A DNA stretch of 64,000 bases from Mycolicibacterium porcinum (GCA_002086835.1 MVIG01000004.1:1-64000), one strand, 5' to 3'; shown: positions 36,424-46,436, counted from the stretch's first letter. Notes: generated by a model not told the origin, from the letters alone. Translations and numbers: made by a program.

Positions 36424-37311
36424 TTACTGTCCGACGGGTGTGTTCAGTTCGGGGCGGGTCAGCGTGCGCGGAGTCAGCGCCTGGCCACGGACGTACGCGG
36501 CCAGCTCGGCCATGCCTGCGACCCAGACGTCGTCCATGGCACACACTTCGGCGATGAACTCGCGCAACGCGGCCGCACGGCCGGGGCGCCCGCTGAGGAA
36601 CGGGTGGTTGGTCAGGATCCAGGCCCCGCCGACGTCACGCATCGCGTTGAGCTCGGCACGCCACAGCTCGATGGCCTTGGCCGGTGTCTCGATCAGCCCG
36701 GTGCCGGAGAAATCGGGGACGAAGCAGTATTGCTGCCAATCGTCCAGCGCCCAGCTCACCGGGAGTTCCACCAATGCGGACTCCTGATCGACGGCCAGCT
36801 CGTAGGGGTGGTCGGAATCCATCAGGGTGGAGTCGTAGAGGAAGCCGAACTCGGCGAGCAGTTTCGGTGTGTGCCAGTTCATCTCCCACATCGGGGCGCG
36901 ATAGCCGACCGGCGTCACCCCGACCACCTCCTGCAACGCCCGCAAGCCGCGGTCCAGGATCTCGCGCTCGGTCTGCTCGTCGACTCCGACGAGCGATTCG
37001 TGCAGATAGCCGTGGTGGGCGATCTCGTGCCCGGCAGCCGCGATCGAACGGATCGGCTCCGGGTGCCGGTGCGCGGTGTAACCGGGGACGAAGAACGTTG
37101 CCGGAACCTGCAATTCGTCGAGTATCGACAGCAGGCGGGGAATCCCGACCAGCGGACCGTAGGCCTGGTGCGACATCGCTCCCATCCGGTCGGCGAACGC
37201 CGGATCGGTGGTCAGCAGCGGAGACTCGGCGTCCACGTCGAAGGTGAATGCGACGGCGCAGCGTTTGCCTTCCGGCCAGGTCACGGGCCCGGCGGGCGTC
37301 AAGGGGGTCAT
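36424..37311 (-). CDS. Polysaccharide-deacetylase-fold hydrolase (PuuE allantoinase-like)
   Basis: 295-aa NodB-homology hydrolase: metal-binding Asp in TFDVDAES, His pair in AHHGYLHES and the substrate loop GYRAPMWEMNWHT. There is no signal peptide, so it acts in the cytoplasm, arguing against a cell-wall role. Cytoplasmic members include the cofactor-free allantoinase PuuE and related C-N ring-opening amidohydrolases, which fits the catabolic surroundings. ATG 37311 overlaps the ureohydrolase stop by 4 bp. Confidence 0.78.
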   Translation of the reverse strand: MTPLTPAGPVTWPEGKRCAVAFTFDVDAESPLLTTDPAFADRMGAMSHQAYGPLVGIPRLLSILDELQVPATFFVPGYTAHRHPEPIRSIAAAGHEIAHHGYLHESLVGVDEQTEREILDRGLRALQEVVGVTPVGYRAPMWEMNWHTPKLLAEFGFLYDSTLMDSDHPYELAVDQESALVELPVSWALDDWQQYCFVPDFSGTGLIETPAKAIELWRAELNAMRDVGGAWILTNHPFLSGRPGRAAALREFIAEVCAMDDVWVAGMAELAAYVRGQALTPRTLTRPELNTPVGQ

Positions 37312-38282
37312 GATCGAGCCTTTCTTCCGAACACTGACAGGAATTCCCAGGTGACGTTGGCGGCGGCGATCGCGGTGATCTCGGCGTGGTCGTACGCCGG
37401 CGACACTTCGACCACGTCGACCCCGACCAGGTTCACGCTGTCCAGCCCGCGCACGATCTCCAGCAGCTCGCGGCTGGTCATGCCGCCGGCTTCGGGAGTT
37501 CCGGTGCCCGGCGCGTGGGCCGGGTCGAGCACATCGATGTCGACCGAGACGTACACCGGCGCGTCGCCGACCCGTTCCCGGATGCGCTGCACGATGCCTT
37601 CACTGCCCAGCCCGTCGATCTGCCGGCAGGTGATCACCGAGAAGCCGAAGTTCGCGTCTTCGACCAGATCCTGCTTGTCGTAAATGGATCCGCGTACGCC
37701 GACATGCAGACTGCGATCGAGCAGCAGGCCCTCCTCGAACGCCCGCCGGAATGGCGAACCGTGGGTGATGTCGGCGCCGTAGTAGCTGTCCCAGGTGTCC
37801 AGGTGCGCGTCGAAGTGCACCAGCGCCACCGGGCCGTGCACCGCGTGAACCGCGCGCAGCGACGGCAGGGCCACCGAGTGGTCACCGCCGAGGATCACCG
37901 CCCGCGTCCCGCCCGACTGCAGTTCGGTCAGCTGCGCGGCAATCTGGTCGACCGCCTCGGTGATGTCGAAGGGGTTGCAGGCGATGTCGCCGGCATCGGC
38001 GAACTGGCACACCTCGAACGGTTTGATGTCCAGTTCGGGGTTGTAGCCGCGGATCAGCCGGGAGCCCTGGCGAATCGCGTTGGGGCCGAAACGTGCTCCC
38101 GGACGATAGGTGACGGCGCTGTCGAACGGGACCCCGACCACCACGACATCGGCCCGCGGCACATCGGACAACCGTGGCAGCCGGGCGAAGGTCGTCCAGC
38201 CCGCATAGCGCGGCTGCACCTGGGGATCCGCCGGGCCCACGATCGCGTCGCGGGCGGTGTCCCCGGGATTTGCTTGGTTCAT
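37308..38282 (-). CDS. Ureohydrolase (agmatinase/guanidinobutyrase/HutG-type)
   Basis: 324-aa arginase-superfamily enzyme with all manganese ligands: His in LGGDHS, Asp/His/Asp in HFDAHLDTWD, and two Asp in SVDIDVLDP. Members cleave guanidino groups to urea (agmatinase, guanidinobutyrase) or formimino groups to formamide (HutG). Co-occurrence with a formamidase under the same putative operator leaves the formimino route open. A GGAAAGG site precedes ATG 38282. The substrate is undetermined. Confidence 0.85.
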   Translation of the reverse strand: MNQANPGDTARDAIVGPADPQVQPRYAGWTTFARLPRLSDVPRADVVVVGVPFDSAVTYRPGARFGPNAIRQGSRLIRGYNPELDIKPFEVCQFADAGDIACNPFDITEAVDQIAAQLTELQSGGTRAVILGGDHSVALPSLRAVHAVHGPVALVHFDAHLDTWDSYYGADITHGSPFRRAFEEGLLLDRSLHVGVRGSIYDKQDLVEDANFGFSVITCRQIDGLGSEGIVQRIRERVGDAPVYVSVDIDVLDPAHAPGTGTPEAGGMTSRELLEIVRGLDSVNLVGVDVVEVSPAYDHAEITAIAAANVTWEFLSVFGRKARS

Positions 38283-38294
38283 TGATTGCCTTTC

Positions 38295-39002
38295 CTAGAC
38301 ACGATTTCGGGACAACCCGCCATCGACGTTGACGATCTGCCCCACTGCTGCGCCGAGTTGACGCTGGCTCAGCAGGCCGATGACCGCGGCAGCCTGCTCG
38401 ACGCTGCCTGCTCGCCCACCCGGCGGGGTCGGCGCGCAGCTGTCACAGACCGCCCATTCCGAATCCAGCGCACCGAGGGCCACGGCGTTCACTCCGACAC
38501 CGAAACCACCGAAATCGCGGGTCAGCGATTTGGTCAGCGCGACGATCCCGCCCGCGGCCGTGGCGACCGCGGTCAGGTTTTCGCCGCCGACGTGCCAGCG
38601 CGAGGTGGTCAGCACGATTCGGCCACCGGTTCGGTTGTGCCGCATGTGCTCCGCGGCGGCCTGTGCGTACAGGAAGCCACCGGTGAGACCGGCATCGACA
38701 TGCCTCCAGAACTGGGCCATCGACTGCTCGGTGAACGGAGCAACCACCGGCAACGCGTGGGCCACCACGAGCACGTCGATCCCGCCCATGTGCGCGGCGG
38801 CCTTGGCGACCGCGTCACCCACCTGGGAGCGGTCCGCCGGGTCGGCGGTCAGCGTGAGCTCGCCGGACGGAACCGGATCACGGTCGGCGGTGACCGTTCC
38901 CACCGTCAGCGCGCCGCGCCCGGCGAAGTGGTCGCGCACCGCGGCACCCAGCCTCGTGTCGACGCCTGTGATCAGCACCCGATCGATCTCGGCCATCGTC
39001 AT
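38295..39002 (-). CDS. SDR-fold protein lacking the catalytic YxxxK
   Basis: 235-aa Rossmann protein of SDR length. The cofactor loop LITGVDTRLG and the C-terminal GQIVNVDGGLSRNRV are retained, and a Ser is present in VLTTSRWHV. Aligning the helix alpha-F region by eye (NLTAVATAAGGIVALTKSL against YCAAKHGLVGLTRAL of a normal SDR), the Tyr position is Val and the Lys position is Ala. It is probably a catalytically dead partner of the canonical SDR encoded just upstream, whose stop it overlaps (ATGA). ATG 39002 is chosen for that overlap. Confidence 0.75.
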   Translation of the reverse strand: MTMAEIDRVLITGVDTRLGAAVRDHFAGRGALTVGTVTADRDPVPSGELTLTADPADRSQVGDAVAKAAAHMGGIDVLVVAHALPVVAPFTEQSMAQFWRHVDAGLTGGFLYAQAAAEHMRHNRTGGRIVLTTSRWHVGGENLTAVATAAGGIVALTKSLTRDFGGFGVGVNAVALGALDSEWAVCDSCAPTPPGGRAGSVEQAAAVIGLLSQRQLGAAVGQIVNVDGGLSRNRV

Positions 39003-39700
39003 ATCACCGTTCCGCTGTTGACCGACAACACTTCTCCGCACAGGAACAGGTCCTCCTCCAGCAGCCCGCGGACCAGTTCGGCGACCTCGGTGGGCTGAGC
39101 GATGCGCCGGGCCGGCAGTGTCGAGACGAATTCCTCGGCACGTTCCCATGATTCGGCCTCGAGAAGCGGGGTGTCGCACGGCCCCGGCGCCACGGCGTTG
39201 ACCCGGACCCCGTCGGCGGCGACCTCGACCGCGATGCTGCGCAGCAGGCTCAGCGCCGCACCTTTGGCCGCGGCATAGTGAGCGTCATTGCTGCCTCCAC
39301 CGATGGCCCGCTCCGAGGCGATACCGACGATGCGTCCGCTGCCCCGCCGGCGCATCTCGGGCAGCACCGCCCGGCACACGTGGGCCAGACCGCCCACGTG
39401 CACCCGCAGCATCCGCTCCCACGCCGGCTGATCGATGTCCAGGGCCGGGGTCTCCGCGTAGTGCCCGGCACAGATCACCGCGGCGTCGATCCGGCCGAAG
39501 GTGTTGCGCACCTGGGTGATCGCCTCATCGACGGCTGTTTCGTCGGCAACGTCGGCGACGAGCCACAGATCTGTGTCGGGCGCAGGTTCCCGCGAGATGG
39601 AGGCGACAGTCCAATCCCGTTCCTGCAACAACGCCGCGATCGCCGCCCCGATGCCGCTGCCGGCACCGGTCACCACGGCCACGGGTTTGCCGGCGTTCAC
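38999..39700 (-). CDS. Short-chain dehydrogenase (canonical)
   Basis: 233-aa classical SDR: TGAGSGIG cofactor motif, catalytic Ser in GIASERAIG and YAAAK dyad, then APGPCDTPLL. The GTG start overlaps the permease stop by 4 bp and its own stop overlaps the next SDR. It likely oxidises or reduces a hydroxyl or carbonyl intermediate in the pathway fed by the APC permease. Confidence 0.87.
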   Translation of the reverse strand: MNAGKPVAVVTGAGSGIGAAIAALLQERDWTVASISREPAPDTDLWLVADVADETAVDEAITQVRNTFGRIDAAVICAGHYAETPALDIDQPAWERMLRVHVGGLAHVCRAVLPEMRRRGSGRIVGIASERAIGGGSNDAHYAAAKGAALSLLRSIAVEVAADGVRVNAVAPGPCDTPLLEAESWERAEEFVSTLPARRIAQPTEVAELVRGLLEEDLFLCGEVLSVNSGTVI

Positions 39701-41157
39701 ACCGGCTCCTTTGTCAGTTCGGGGGCCGCTGTCGCGGGCTCACCGGCCTTGGGCTGCCCCACCTTTCGGGTCTTCACGATGACGGTGCCGAGGGCCAGGA
39801 TCACACCCATCGCGACAAAGAACGCCCAGTTGATGTACCAGGAATCGGACACGGTGCGGGGCCAGACGATGTTCGTGAACTCGAAGCCCACCCACAGCAC
39901 CGCCAGCACCGCCACCGGGGTGCCGAACCGGCCGAGATTCCACGGCCCGGGCTCCCATTTGCCTCGGATCCGGGCGATCAGCCCGGTCAGCAACGGGAAC
40001 AGGAAGGCCAGGTAGTAACCACCCGCGGTGAAGGTGACCAGCACCGAATACACGTCGGTGGCCGAGATCAGGTAGACGAACGCACCGATGACGGTGGTGA
40101 CGATGATCGCGTAGATCGGCTGAGCCTCGGCCCTGGACAGCTTGACCAGGATCCGCGACGCGGGCAGCACCTCGTCGCGGGCGAAGGACCAGATCACTCG
40201 CGATGCCGAGGCCTGCAGAGCCAGAAAGCTTGCCAGGAAACCGATTACGAAGGCGAACAGGATGGGTTTGACCGCGGCGTCACCCAATGCGCTGCTGAGC
40301 ACGTAGGTGACCGGGTCGGGGACCTCACCGGAGGTGACCTTGTCGAAGTCGGGAACCGCCAGGGTCACGGCGAGCGACGCGTAGGCGATCACCAGGGCGA
40401 TGAAGGCGATCGAGAACAGCATGGCCTTGGGCACGTTGCGCCGGGGCTCCTTGACTTCCTCGGCGATCGCGCCTGCGCTCTCGAAGCCCAGGATGGACCA
40501 GCCGGTGAAGGCCAGGGCGGCCAGGAAGGGGCCCGACGCGTAGGCCCAGGTCCATCCGCTGTTCAGGTCGATTCCGTGCAGCACCGCATCGAATCCGTGA
40601 TGGCGGTGAAAGAGCAGCAGGTAGGTGCCAAGGCCAACGGAGGCCACGATCTCGGCGATGATGCTGCCGACCATCAGCGCCTTCAGCAGTCCGCGGCCCA
40701 GAATGTTGGCCCCGGTGCCTGCGAGCAGGATGAGCAGGGCGATGGTGCTCTGCTGCACGGCGCTGGGGTTCTCGATGCCGATGAGCTGGGCCAGGAATCC
40801 GGCCCCGGCGTAGGCGACGGTGGCCATGATGATCACCAGGGCCCACATGTACACCCAGCCGGCGAACCAGCCGGCTACTTCTCCGGCCAGGCGTTTGGTC
40901 CACTGGTAGATCGATCCCTCGAACGGCCATCGTGACACCAGTTCGGCGAAGGCCATGGCGACGATGAACTGGCCAAGCCCGACGATGACGAACGTCCACC
41001 AGAAGCCGGGCCCTGCCGTCGACAGCGACAGACCGTAGATCCCGTACATCGCGACGATGGGAGAGATGAAGGCGAAGGCAAACGCAAACGCCGACCACAG
41101 CGAGAATTCGCGCTTCAATTCCACTGGCGCAGAATCTATTTGACTATCAGACGCCAT
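39697..41157 (-). CDS. APC-superfamily amino acid/amine permease
   Basis: 486-aa, roughly 12-helix importer of the APC family (GABA permease/amino-acid transporter type). TM1 region FSLWSAFAFAFAFISPIVAMYGIYG, and the TM6 region FTGWSILGFESAGAIAEEVKEPRRNVPKAM with the conserved GFES...EE motif of the GABA/choline/metabolite branch. ATG 41157 has an AAAGGTGG site; the longer frame runs into the promoter. It is the first gene of the seven-gene catabolic operon and so presumably imports the substrate, an amine or zwitterion. Confidence 0.88.
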   Translation of the reverse strand: MASDSQIDSAPVELKREFSLWSAFAFAFAFISPIVAMYGIYGLSLSTAGPGFWWTFVIVGLGQFIVAMAFAELVSRWPFEGSIYQWTKRLAGEVAGWFAGWVYMWALVIIMATVAYAGAGFLAQLIGIENPSAVQQSTIALLILLAGTGANILGRGLLKALMVGSIIAEIVASVGLGTYLLLFHRHHGFDAVLHGIDLNSGWTWAYASGPFLAALAFTGWSILGFESAGAIAEEVKEPRRNVPKAMLFSIAFIALVIAYASLAVTLAVPDFDKVTSGEVPDPVTYVLSSALGDAAVKPILFAFVIGFLASFLALQASASRVIWSFARDEVLPASRILVKLSRAEAQPIYAIIVTTVIGAFVYLISATDVYSVLVTFTAGGYYLAFLFPLLTGLIARIRGKWEPGPWNLGRFGTPVAVLAVLWVGFEFTNIVWPRTVSDSWYINWAFFVAMGVILALGTVIVKTRKVGQPKAGEPATAAPELTKEPV

Positions 41158-41472
41158 ACGTACCACCTTTCGCCGCGACCAAGACACCGAAGTATGGACA
41201 CGCGCTCGGGCGTACGGCATCCCAATGCGGCGAAGCCGGGTTGCACCTACAGTCGCGCGGCCGCCGACTGTAGGGAGCTACAGCGGCGCGCCGGAACCTG
41301 AAACAACGCGGTCTTGTGGTCGTCACCTGAGTGCGCTGGAGAACCCATGGCCGATCCGGATCTCGCCGCCTCGGTGTTGCACTGAGGCCGGACCGTCCGG
41401 CTGCGGTAGCTTCCACGCAGGCGCGTCTGGAATCCAGCCGGCAGGTCCGTCGGCATCTCAGGAGGGACCCCG
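41158..41472. promoter_or_regulatory. Divergent intergenic region with CTGTAG/CTACAG operator cluster
   Basis: The 315-bp gap between the APC permease and the BacA-like gene holds no gene. CTGTAG-GGAG-CTACAG lies at 41268-41283, centred 118.5 bp upstream of the permease start; a further half-site makes a second inverted repeat, CTACAGTCG (41247-41255) with CGACTGTAG (41265-41273). The 16-bp core matches that at 33106-33121 in 15 of 16 positions when one is reverse-complemented. The BacA-like gene has its own AGGAGGGA ribosome site at the right end. Confidence 0.7.
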
Positions 41473-43407
41473 GTGAATGACGTCAAACCGTTCTCACCCT
41501 CGATCGACTGGAGTTCGGAGCTACTGCACTCCCTGTGGTGGCTGGCCCAGGCCTGGACCATCACCGCGGTGTGCACCCTGGCGGTGCTGACCCTGCTCGC
41601 CCGCTTCACCACGTGGGGCCGGCAGTTCTGGACCGTCACCGGCGCCTACTTCAGCGGGCGCCACAGCCTGAAGCCGTGGCTGACCCTGGCCGCGATGTTG
41701 CTGTCGGTGATCATCGGCGTGCGGCTGGCGGTGTTGTTCAGCTATCAGAGCAACGACCTGTACTCGGCGGCGCAGGTCGCGGTGCAGGGCTGGGCCACCG
41801 GCAACGACGAGGTGAGAACCTCTGGCATCAGGGGCTTCTGGATCGCGCTGCTCATCTTCTCGGTGCTGGCCGCAATCCTGGTCACCCGGGTGTTGGTCGA
41901 CCTGTTCATGACTCAGCGGTTCATGCTGGCGTGGCGCACCTGGCTGACCGACCGGCTCACCGGCGACTGGCTGGACGGCCGGGCCTATTACCGGTCGCGG
42001 TTCATCGACCAGACCATCGACAACCCGGATCAGCGCATCCAGTCCGACATCGACGTGTTCACCGCCCTGTCCGGGCCACAGCCCAACACCCCGCACCAGA
42101 CCAGCAACGGCACACTGCCGTTCGGGGCGATCTCGTCGATCGTCTCGGTCGTCTCGTTCACCTCGATCCTCTGGAATCTGTCGGGCGACCTCAACGTCTT
42201 CGGCATCGACATACCGCGCGCGATGTTCTGGTCGGTGTTCGTCTACGTCGCCTTCGCCACCGTGATCGCGTTCGCGCTCGGCCGTCCGCTGATCCGGCTG
42301 TCGTTCAACAACGAGAAGTTCAACGCCGCATTCCGTTACGCGCTGGTGCGCCTGCGCGACGCCGCCGAGTCGGTCGCCCTGTATCGCGGAGAGCAGGTGG
42401 AGCGGTCACAGCTGCGGGAACGCTTCGGCGCCGTCGTCACCAACTACAAGCACTTCGTCAACCGGACCATGGTGTTCACCGGGTGGAACCTGTCGATGAG
42501 CCACATCATCATCCCGCTGCCCTGGGCCCTGCAGGCGCCGCGGTTGTTCAGCGGCCAGATCCAGCTGGGGACGGTCAACCAATCGGTGGCAGCCTTCGGC
42601 GCGATCCAGGATGCGTTGTCGTTCTTCCGCAATTCCTATGACACGTTCGCCGGCTACCGGGCCTCGATCATGCGTCTGCACGGACTGGTCACCGCCGACG
42701 AGCAGAGCCGCGCACTACCCAAGTTGGAGGTCACCGAACTCGCCACGGACGCCGACAGCCTGGTCGAACTCGGCGACGTCGAGGTGCGTAATCCGGCCGG
42801 CGAGCAACTGATCGACGATCTGAGCCTGTCGCTGGCCACCGGCGAGGCGATGATCATCACCGGCAAGTCGGGCACCGGCAAGACCACGCTGTTGCGCAGC
42901 ATCGCCCAGCTGTGGCCGTACGCCTCCGGCACGGTGCGGTGTCCGCAGGGCGTCAACGAGACGCTGTATCTGTCGCAGGTGCCCTACGTTCCGCTGGGCG
43001 ACCTGCGGACCGTGGTGTCCTACCCGCACCAACCCGGCGACCTGCCCGACGAGGCGCTACGGGACGCCCTGCTCGCGGTCGCGCTGCCGCGCTACGTCGA
43101 CCGGCTCGACGAGGACGGCGACTGGGCCAAGGTGCTCTCCCCCGGGGAGCAGCAGCGCGTGGCCTTCGCCAGGGTGCTGCTGACCAAACCCAAGGTGGTG
43201 TTCCTCGACGAAGCAACCGCCGCACTCGACGAGCCGCTGGAATTCATGATCTACAGCCTGATCCGCCGCGAATTGCCCGACACGGTGTTGGTCAGCGTCA
43301 CCCACCGCACCACGGTGCATCGCCATCACAACACGCATCTGGAACTGCTCGGCGAGGGCAGGTGGCGGCTGGGCCGTGTCGACGACGTCGAACCAGCCGG
43401 CGTGTAG
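41473..43407 (+). CDS. bacA: BacA/SbmA-type ABC transporter (Rv1819c-like)
   Basis: 644-aa fused permease-ATPase of the ABC_membrane_2 family. About six helices in the first 370 residues include the signature [20 protein letters not shown], typical of SbmA/BacA and peroxisomal ABCD transporters. The C-terminal ATPase has Walker [11 protein letters not shown], signature [16 protein letters not shown] and Walker [15 protein letters not shown]. tuberculosis BacA (Rv1819c, about 639 aa) imports cobalamin and hydrophilic antimicrobials. The GTG start at 41473 has a strong AGGAGGGA site. Confidence 0.88.
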   Translation: MNDVKPFSPSIDWSSELLHSLWWLAQAWTITAVCTLAVLTLLARFTTWGRQFWTVTGAYFSGRHSLKPWLTLAAMLLSVIIGVRLAVLFSYQSNDLYSAAQVAVQGWATGNDEVRTSGIRGFWIALLIFSVLAAILVTRVLVDLFMTQRFMLAWRTWLTDRLTGDWLDGRAYYRSRFIDQTIDNPDQRIQSDIDVFTALSGPQPNTPHQTSNGTLPFGAISSIVSVVSFTSILWNLSGDLNVFGIDIPRAMFWSVFVYVAFATVIAFALGRPLIRLSFNNEKFNAAFRYALVRLRDAAESVALYRGEQVERSQLRERFGAVVTNYKHFVNRTMVFTGWNLSMSHIIIPLPWALQAPRLFSGQIQLGTVNQSVAAFGAIQDALSFFRNSYDTFAGYRASIMRLHGLVTADEQSRALPKLEVTELATDADSLVELGDVEVRNPAGEQLIDDLSLSLATGEAMIITGKSGTGKTTLLRSIAQLWPYASGTVRCPQGVNETLYLSQVPYVPLGDLRTVVSYPHQPGDLPDEALRDALLAVALPRYVDRLDEDGDWAKVLSPGEQQRVAFARVLLTKPKVVFLDEATAALDEPLEFMIYSLIRRELPDTVLVSVTHRTTVHRHHNTHLELLGEGRWRLGRVDDVEPAGV

Positions 43408-43442
43408 TGCCTGCTCGAGATGGCTGGCGGCCCGTGGCGGTA

Positions 43443-43462
43443 CCCCGTCTGGTAAGACGGGG
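43443..43462. terminator. Hairpin after the BacA-like gene
   Basis: CCCCGTCT-GGTA-AGACGGGG is a perfect 8-bp stem with a tetraloop, 35 bp after the stop. No U-run follows. It could end the transporter transcript before the MmpL promoter. Confidence 0.5.
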
Positions 43463-43479
43463 GAAACGACACCACGTAG

Positions 43480-43498
43480 TAAGGTAAGCCTTCGCACA
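43480..43498 (+). promoter_or_regulatory. Partial IdeR iron-box-like sequence upstream of mmpL
   Basis: TAAGGTAAGCCTTCGCACA: the first 13 positions fit the IdeR consensus TWAGGTWAGSCTW fully, but the right half-site is lost (about 14-15 of 19 matches in all). It lies about 50 bp before the mmpL start. Iron control of this MmpL is possible, weakly supported. Confidence 0.35.
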
Positions 43499-43548
43499 GC
43501 GCCAATCCGCTGCATCGTGCTCACCCCACCGACCACCAAGGGTTCCTG

Positions 43549-46401
43549 ATGGCCGATTCCAGAGCTCCCCACACGGGGATCGCTCGATGGATCCGTCGAT
43601 TCGCCATTCCGGTGATTGTCGGCTGGATCGCTCTCCTCGCCTTTCTGAGCGCCACCGTCCCGCCGCTCGAGGTGGTGGGTCAGATGCGCTCGGTGTCGAT
43701 GAGTCCCAGCGACGCCCCGTCGGTGATCGCGATGAAGCGCGTCGGCACGGTGTTCGACGAGTTCCACTCGGACAGCTCCGCGATGATCGTGCTGGAGGCC
43801 GAGGACAAGCTCGACGACGCCGCCCATCGGTTCTACAACGACATGGTCGACAAGCTGGAAGCCGACAAGAAGCATGTCGAGCACGTCCAGGACTTCTGGG
43901 GCGACCCGCTCACCGAGGCGGGGGCGCAGAGCAACGACGGTAAAGCCACCTACGTGCAGGTCTACCTGGCCGGCAACATGGGTGAAGCACTGGCCAACGA
44001 ATCGGTGGAGGCCGTTCAGAAGCTGATCGCGGGGCTCTCCCCACCGCCAGGACTCAAGGTGTACGTCACCGGGCCCACCGCACTGGCCGCCGATCAGCAG
44101 ATTTCCGGTGACCGCAGCGTCAAGATCATCGAAGGCGTCACCTTCGCGGTCATCATCACGATGCTGCTGCTGGTGTACCGGTCGATCATCACGGTGATCC
44201 TGGTGCTGTTGATGGTGGTGGTCGAGCTTTCTGCGGCCCGCGCCGTGGTGGCATTCCTGGGCTATCACGAACTGATCGGCCTCTCGACCTTCGCGACGCA
44301 GCTGCTGGTCACCCTCGCGATCGCGGCATCCACCGACTACGCGATCTTCCTGATCGGGCGATATCAGGAAGCGCGAAGTGTCGGTGAAGACCGAGAACAG
44401 GCGTATTACACGATGTTCCACGGCACCGCGCATGTGGTGCTCGGCTCCGGTATGACGATCGCCGGCGCGACGTTGTGTTTGCATTTCACCCGGTTGCCGT
44501 ATTTCCAGACCCTCGGCATTCCGATGGCTGTCGGCATGACGGTCACGGTGCTGGCCGCGCTCACGCTGGGACCCGCGATCATCACGGTGGCCAGCCGGTT
44601 CGGCAAGGTGCTCGAGCCCAAACGCGCCATGCGAATCCGCTTCTGGCGGCGGCTGGGAGCCTTCGTGGTCCGCTGGCCGGGGCCGGTACTGCTGGCCACC
44701 ATCCTGCTGTCCCTGGTCGGCCTGCTCACGCTGCCGGGCTATCGGACCAACTACAACGACCGCAACTATCTGCCAACCGATCTGCCGGCGCAGGAGGGAT
44801 TCGCGGCGGCCGACCGGCATTTCTCGGCGGCGAAGATGAACCCCGAGCTGCTGCTGATCGAAACCGACCACGACGTCCGCAATTCGGCGGACTTCCTGGT
44901 GATCGACCGGATCGCCAAGCGGGTCTTCGAGGTGCCCGGGGTCGGCAGCGTGCAGGCCATCACCCGCCCGCAGGGTGAACCGCTGGAGTTCAGCACCATC
45001 CCGGCCCAGATGAGCATGGGCGGGGTCAGCCAGACGATGAACCGCAAGTACCTCACCGACCGCGCCGACGACATGCTGCTGCAGGCCGATGAGATGCAGA
45101 AGACCATCAACACGATGGATCAGATGATCGTGCTGATGGAGGAGATGAGCGGCATCACCCACAACATGGTGGGCAAGATGGACCAGATGGTGGTCGACGT
45201 CAAGGAATTGCGGGACCACATCTCCGATTTCGAGGACTTCCTGCGGCCGCTGCGCAACTACCTGTACTGGGAACCGCACTGCTACGACATCCCGATGTGC
45301 TGGTCGATGCGTTCGGTGTTCGACGGCCTCGACGGTGTCGACACGATGACCGAGAGCATCGAGCAACTGATGCCCGACATGCACCGGCTCGACGAACTGA
45401 TGCCTCAGATGGCGACGATGATGCAGCCGCAGATCGCGACCATGCGGAACATGAAGACCATGATGCTGACCATGTATCAGACCCAGAAGGGTCTGCAGGA
45501 TCAGATGGCGGCGATGTCGGAGAACCAGACCGCCATGGGTACGGCATTCAACGACGCCAAGAACGACGACACCTTCTATCTGCCACCGGAGACCTTCAAC
45601 AACGCCGACTTCAAGCGCGGCATGAAGAGCTTCATCTCGCCCGACGGAAAAGCGGTGCGCTTCATCATCTCTCACGACGGTGATCCATTGACGCCGGAAG
45701 GTATCAAGATCATCGACGGGATCAAACTGGCCGCCAAGGAGGCCATGAAGAACACCCCGTGGGAGGGCTCGAAGATCTACATGGGCGGCACCGCGTCGGC
45801 CTTCAAGGACATGCAGGAGGGCAACAATTACGACCTCCTGATCGCCGGGATCTCGGCGATCTGCCTGATCTTCATCATCATGCTGCTCATCACGCGCAGC
45901 CTGGTGGCGGCAGCGGTGATCGTGGGTACGGTGCTGGTATCGCTGGGCACGTCATTCGGGTTGTCGATCCTGGTGTGGCAGCACCTGATCGGAATCGAAC
46001 TGCACTTCATGGTGATGGCGATGGCGGTGATCGTGCTGCTGGCCGTCGGCGCGGACTACAACCTGCTGTTGGTGGCGCGGCTCAAAGAGGAGCTGCCCGC
46101 CGGTATCAACACCGGCATCATCCGGGCCATGGGCGGCAGCGGTTCGGTGGTGACGGCGGCCGGGCTGGTGTTCGCGTTCACCATGATGTCGATGGTGGTC
46201 AGCGAGATGATCGTGGTGGCCCAGGTGGGTTCGACGATCGGGCTGGGCCTGCTGTTCGACACCCTGGTGATCCGGTCCTTCATGACCCCGTCGATCGCGG
46301 CGCTGATGGGCCGCTGGTTCTGGTGGCCGCAGCTGGTGCGCCAGCGTCCGGCACGCGGCGTGGTGGCGCGGGCGATGGAACGGGAACGGTCGGACGCCTA
46401 G
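43549..46401 (+). CDS. MmpL-family RND transporter (MmpL4/5-like architecture)
   Basis: 950-aa inner-membrane exporter with two MMPL domains and about 12 helices. Proton-relay Asp-Tyr pairs are in TM4 ([13 protein letters not shown]) and TM10 ([12 protein letters not shown]). Between TM7 and TM8 is a Met- and Gln-rich helical insertion (about 505-670, repeats such as [19 protein letters not shown]), the coiled-coil periplasmic extension seen in MmpL4/MmpL5. Those export siderophores with an MmpS partner; no mmpS is adjacent here. The cargo is unknown: a lipid, glycopeptidolipid or siderophore. ATG 43549 follows the CCACCAAGGGTTCCTG leader. Confidence 0.92.
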   Translation: MADSRAPHTGIARWIRRFAIPVIVGWIALLAFLSATVPPLEVVGQMRSVSMSPSDAPSVIAMKRVGTVFDEFHSDSSAMIVLEAEDKLDDAAHRFYNDMVDKLEADKKHVEHVQDFWGDPLTEAGAQSNDGKATYVQVYLAGNMGEALANESVEAVQKLIAGLSPPPGLKVYVTGPTALAADQQISGDRSVKIIEGVTFAVIITMLLLVYRSIITVILVLLMVVVELSAARAVVAFLGYHELIGLSTFATQLLVTLAIAASTDYAIFLIGRYQEARSVGEDREQAYYTMFHGTAHVVLGSGMTIAGATLCLHFTRLPYFQTLGIPMAVGMTVTVLAALTLGPAIITVASRFGKVLEPKRAMRIRFWRRLGAFVVRWPGPVLLATILLSLVGLLTLPGYRTNYNDRNYLPTDLPAQEGFAAADRHFSAAKMNPELLLIETDHDVRNSADFLVIDRIAKRVFEVPGVGSVQAITRPQGEPLEFSTIPAQMSMGGVSQTMNRKYLTDRADDMLLQADEMQKTINTMDQMIVLMEEMSGITHNMVGKMDQMVVDVKELRDHISDFEDFLRPLRNYLYWEPHCYDIPMCWSMRSVFDGLDGVDTMTESIEQLMPDMHRLDELMPQMATMMQPQIATMRNMKTMMLTMYQTQKGLQDQMAAMSENQTAMGTAFNDAKNDDTFYLPPETFNNADFKRGMKSFISPDGKAVRFIISHDGDPLTPEGIKIIDGIKLAAKEAMKNTPWEGSKIYMGGTASAFKDMQEGNNYDLLIAGISAICLIFIIMLLITRSLVAAAVIVGTVLVSLGTSFGLSILVWQHLIGIELHFMVMAMAVIVLLAVGADYNLLLVARLKEELPAGINTGIIRAMGGSGSVVTAAGLVFAFTMMSMVVSEMIVVAQVGSTIGLGLLFDTLVIRSFMTPSIAALMGRWFWWPQLVRQRPARGVVARAMERERSDA

Positions 46402-46419
46402 CCTTCGAGCGTCGTCAAT

Positions 46420-46436
46420 GCGGCGGATTGCAGTCA
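46420..46436. repeat. 17-bp direct repeat, left copy flanking the AbiEi-like gene
   Basis: GCGGCGGATTGCAGTCA here is repeated exactly at 47472-47488. The pair brackets the AbiEi-like gene and nothing else. The left copy also starts an inverted repeat (GGCGGAT 46422-46428 with ATCCGCC 46450-46456) that could be a terminator for mmpL. Confidence 0.8.

Noticed and set aside
43057..45675. 872-codon open frame opposite mmpL
   Set aside because: Lies wholly antisense to a well-supported MmpL; composition is His/Asp/Arg-rich shadow coding typical of high-GC DNA, with no domain.
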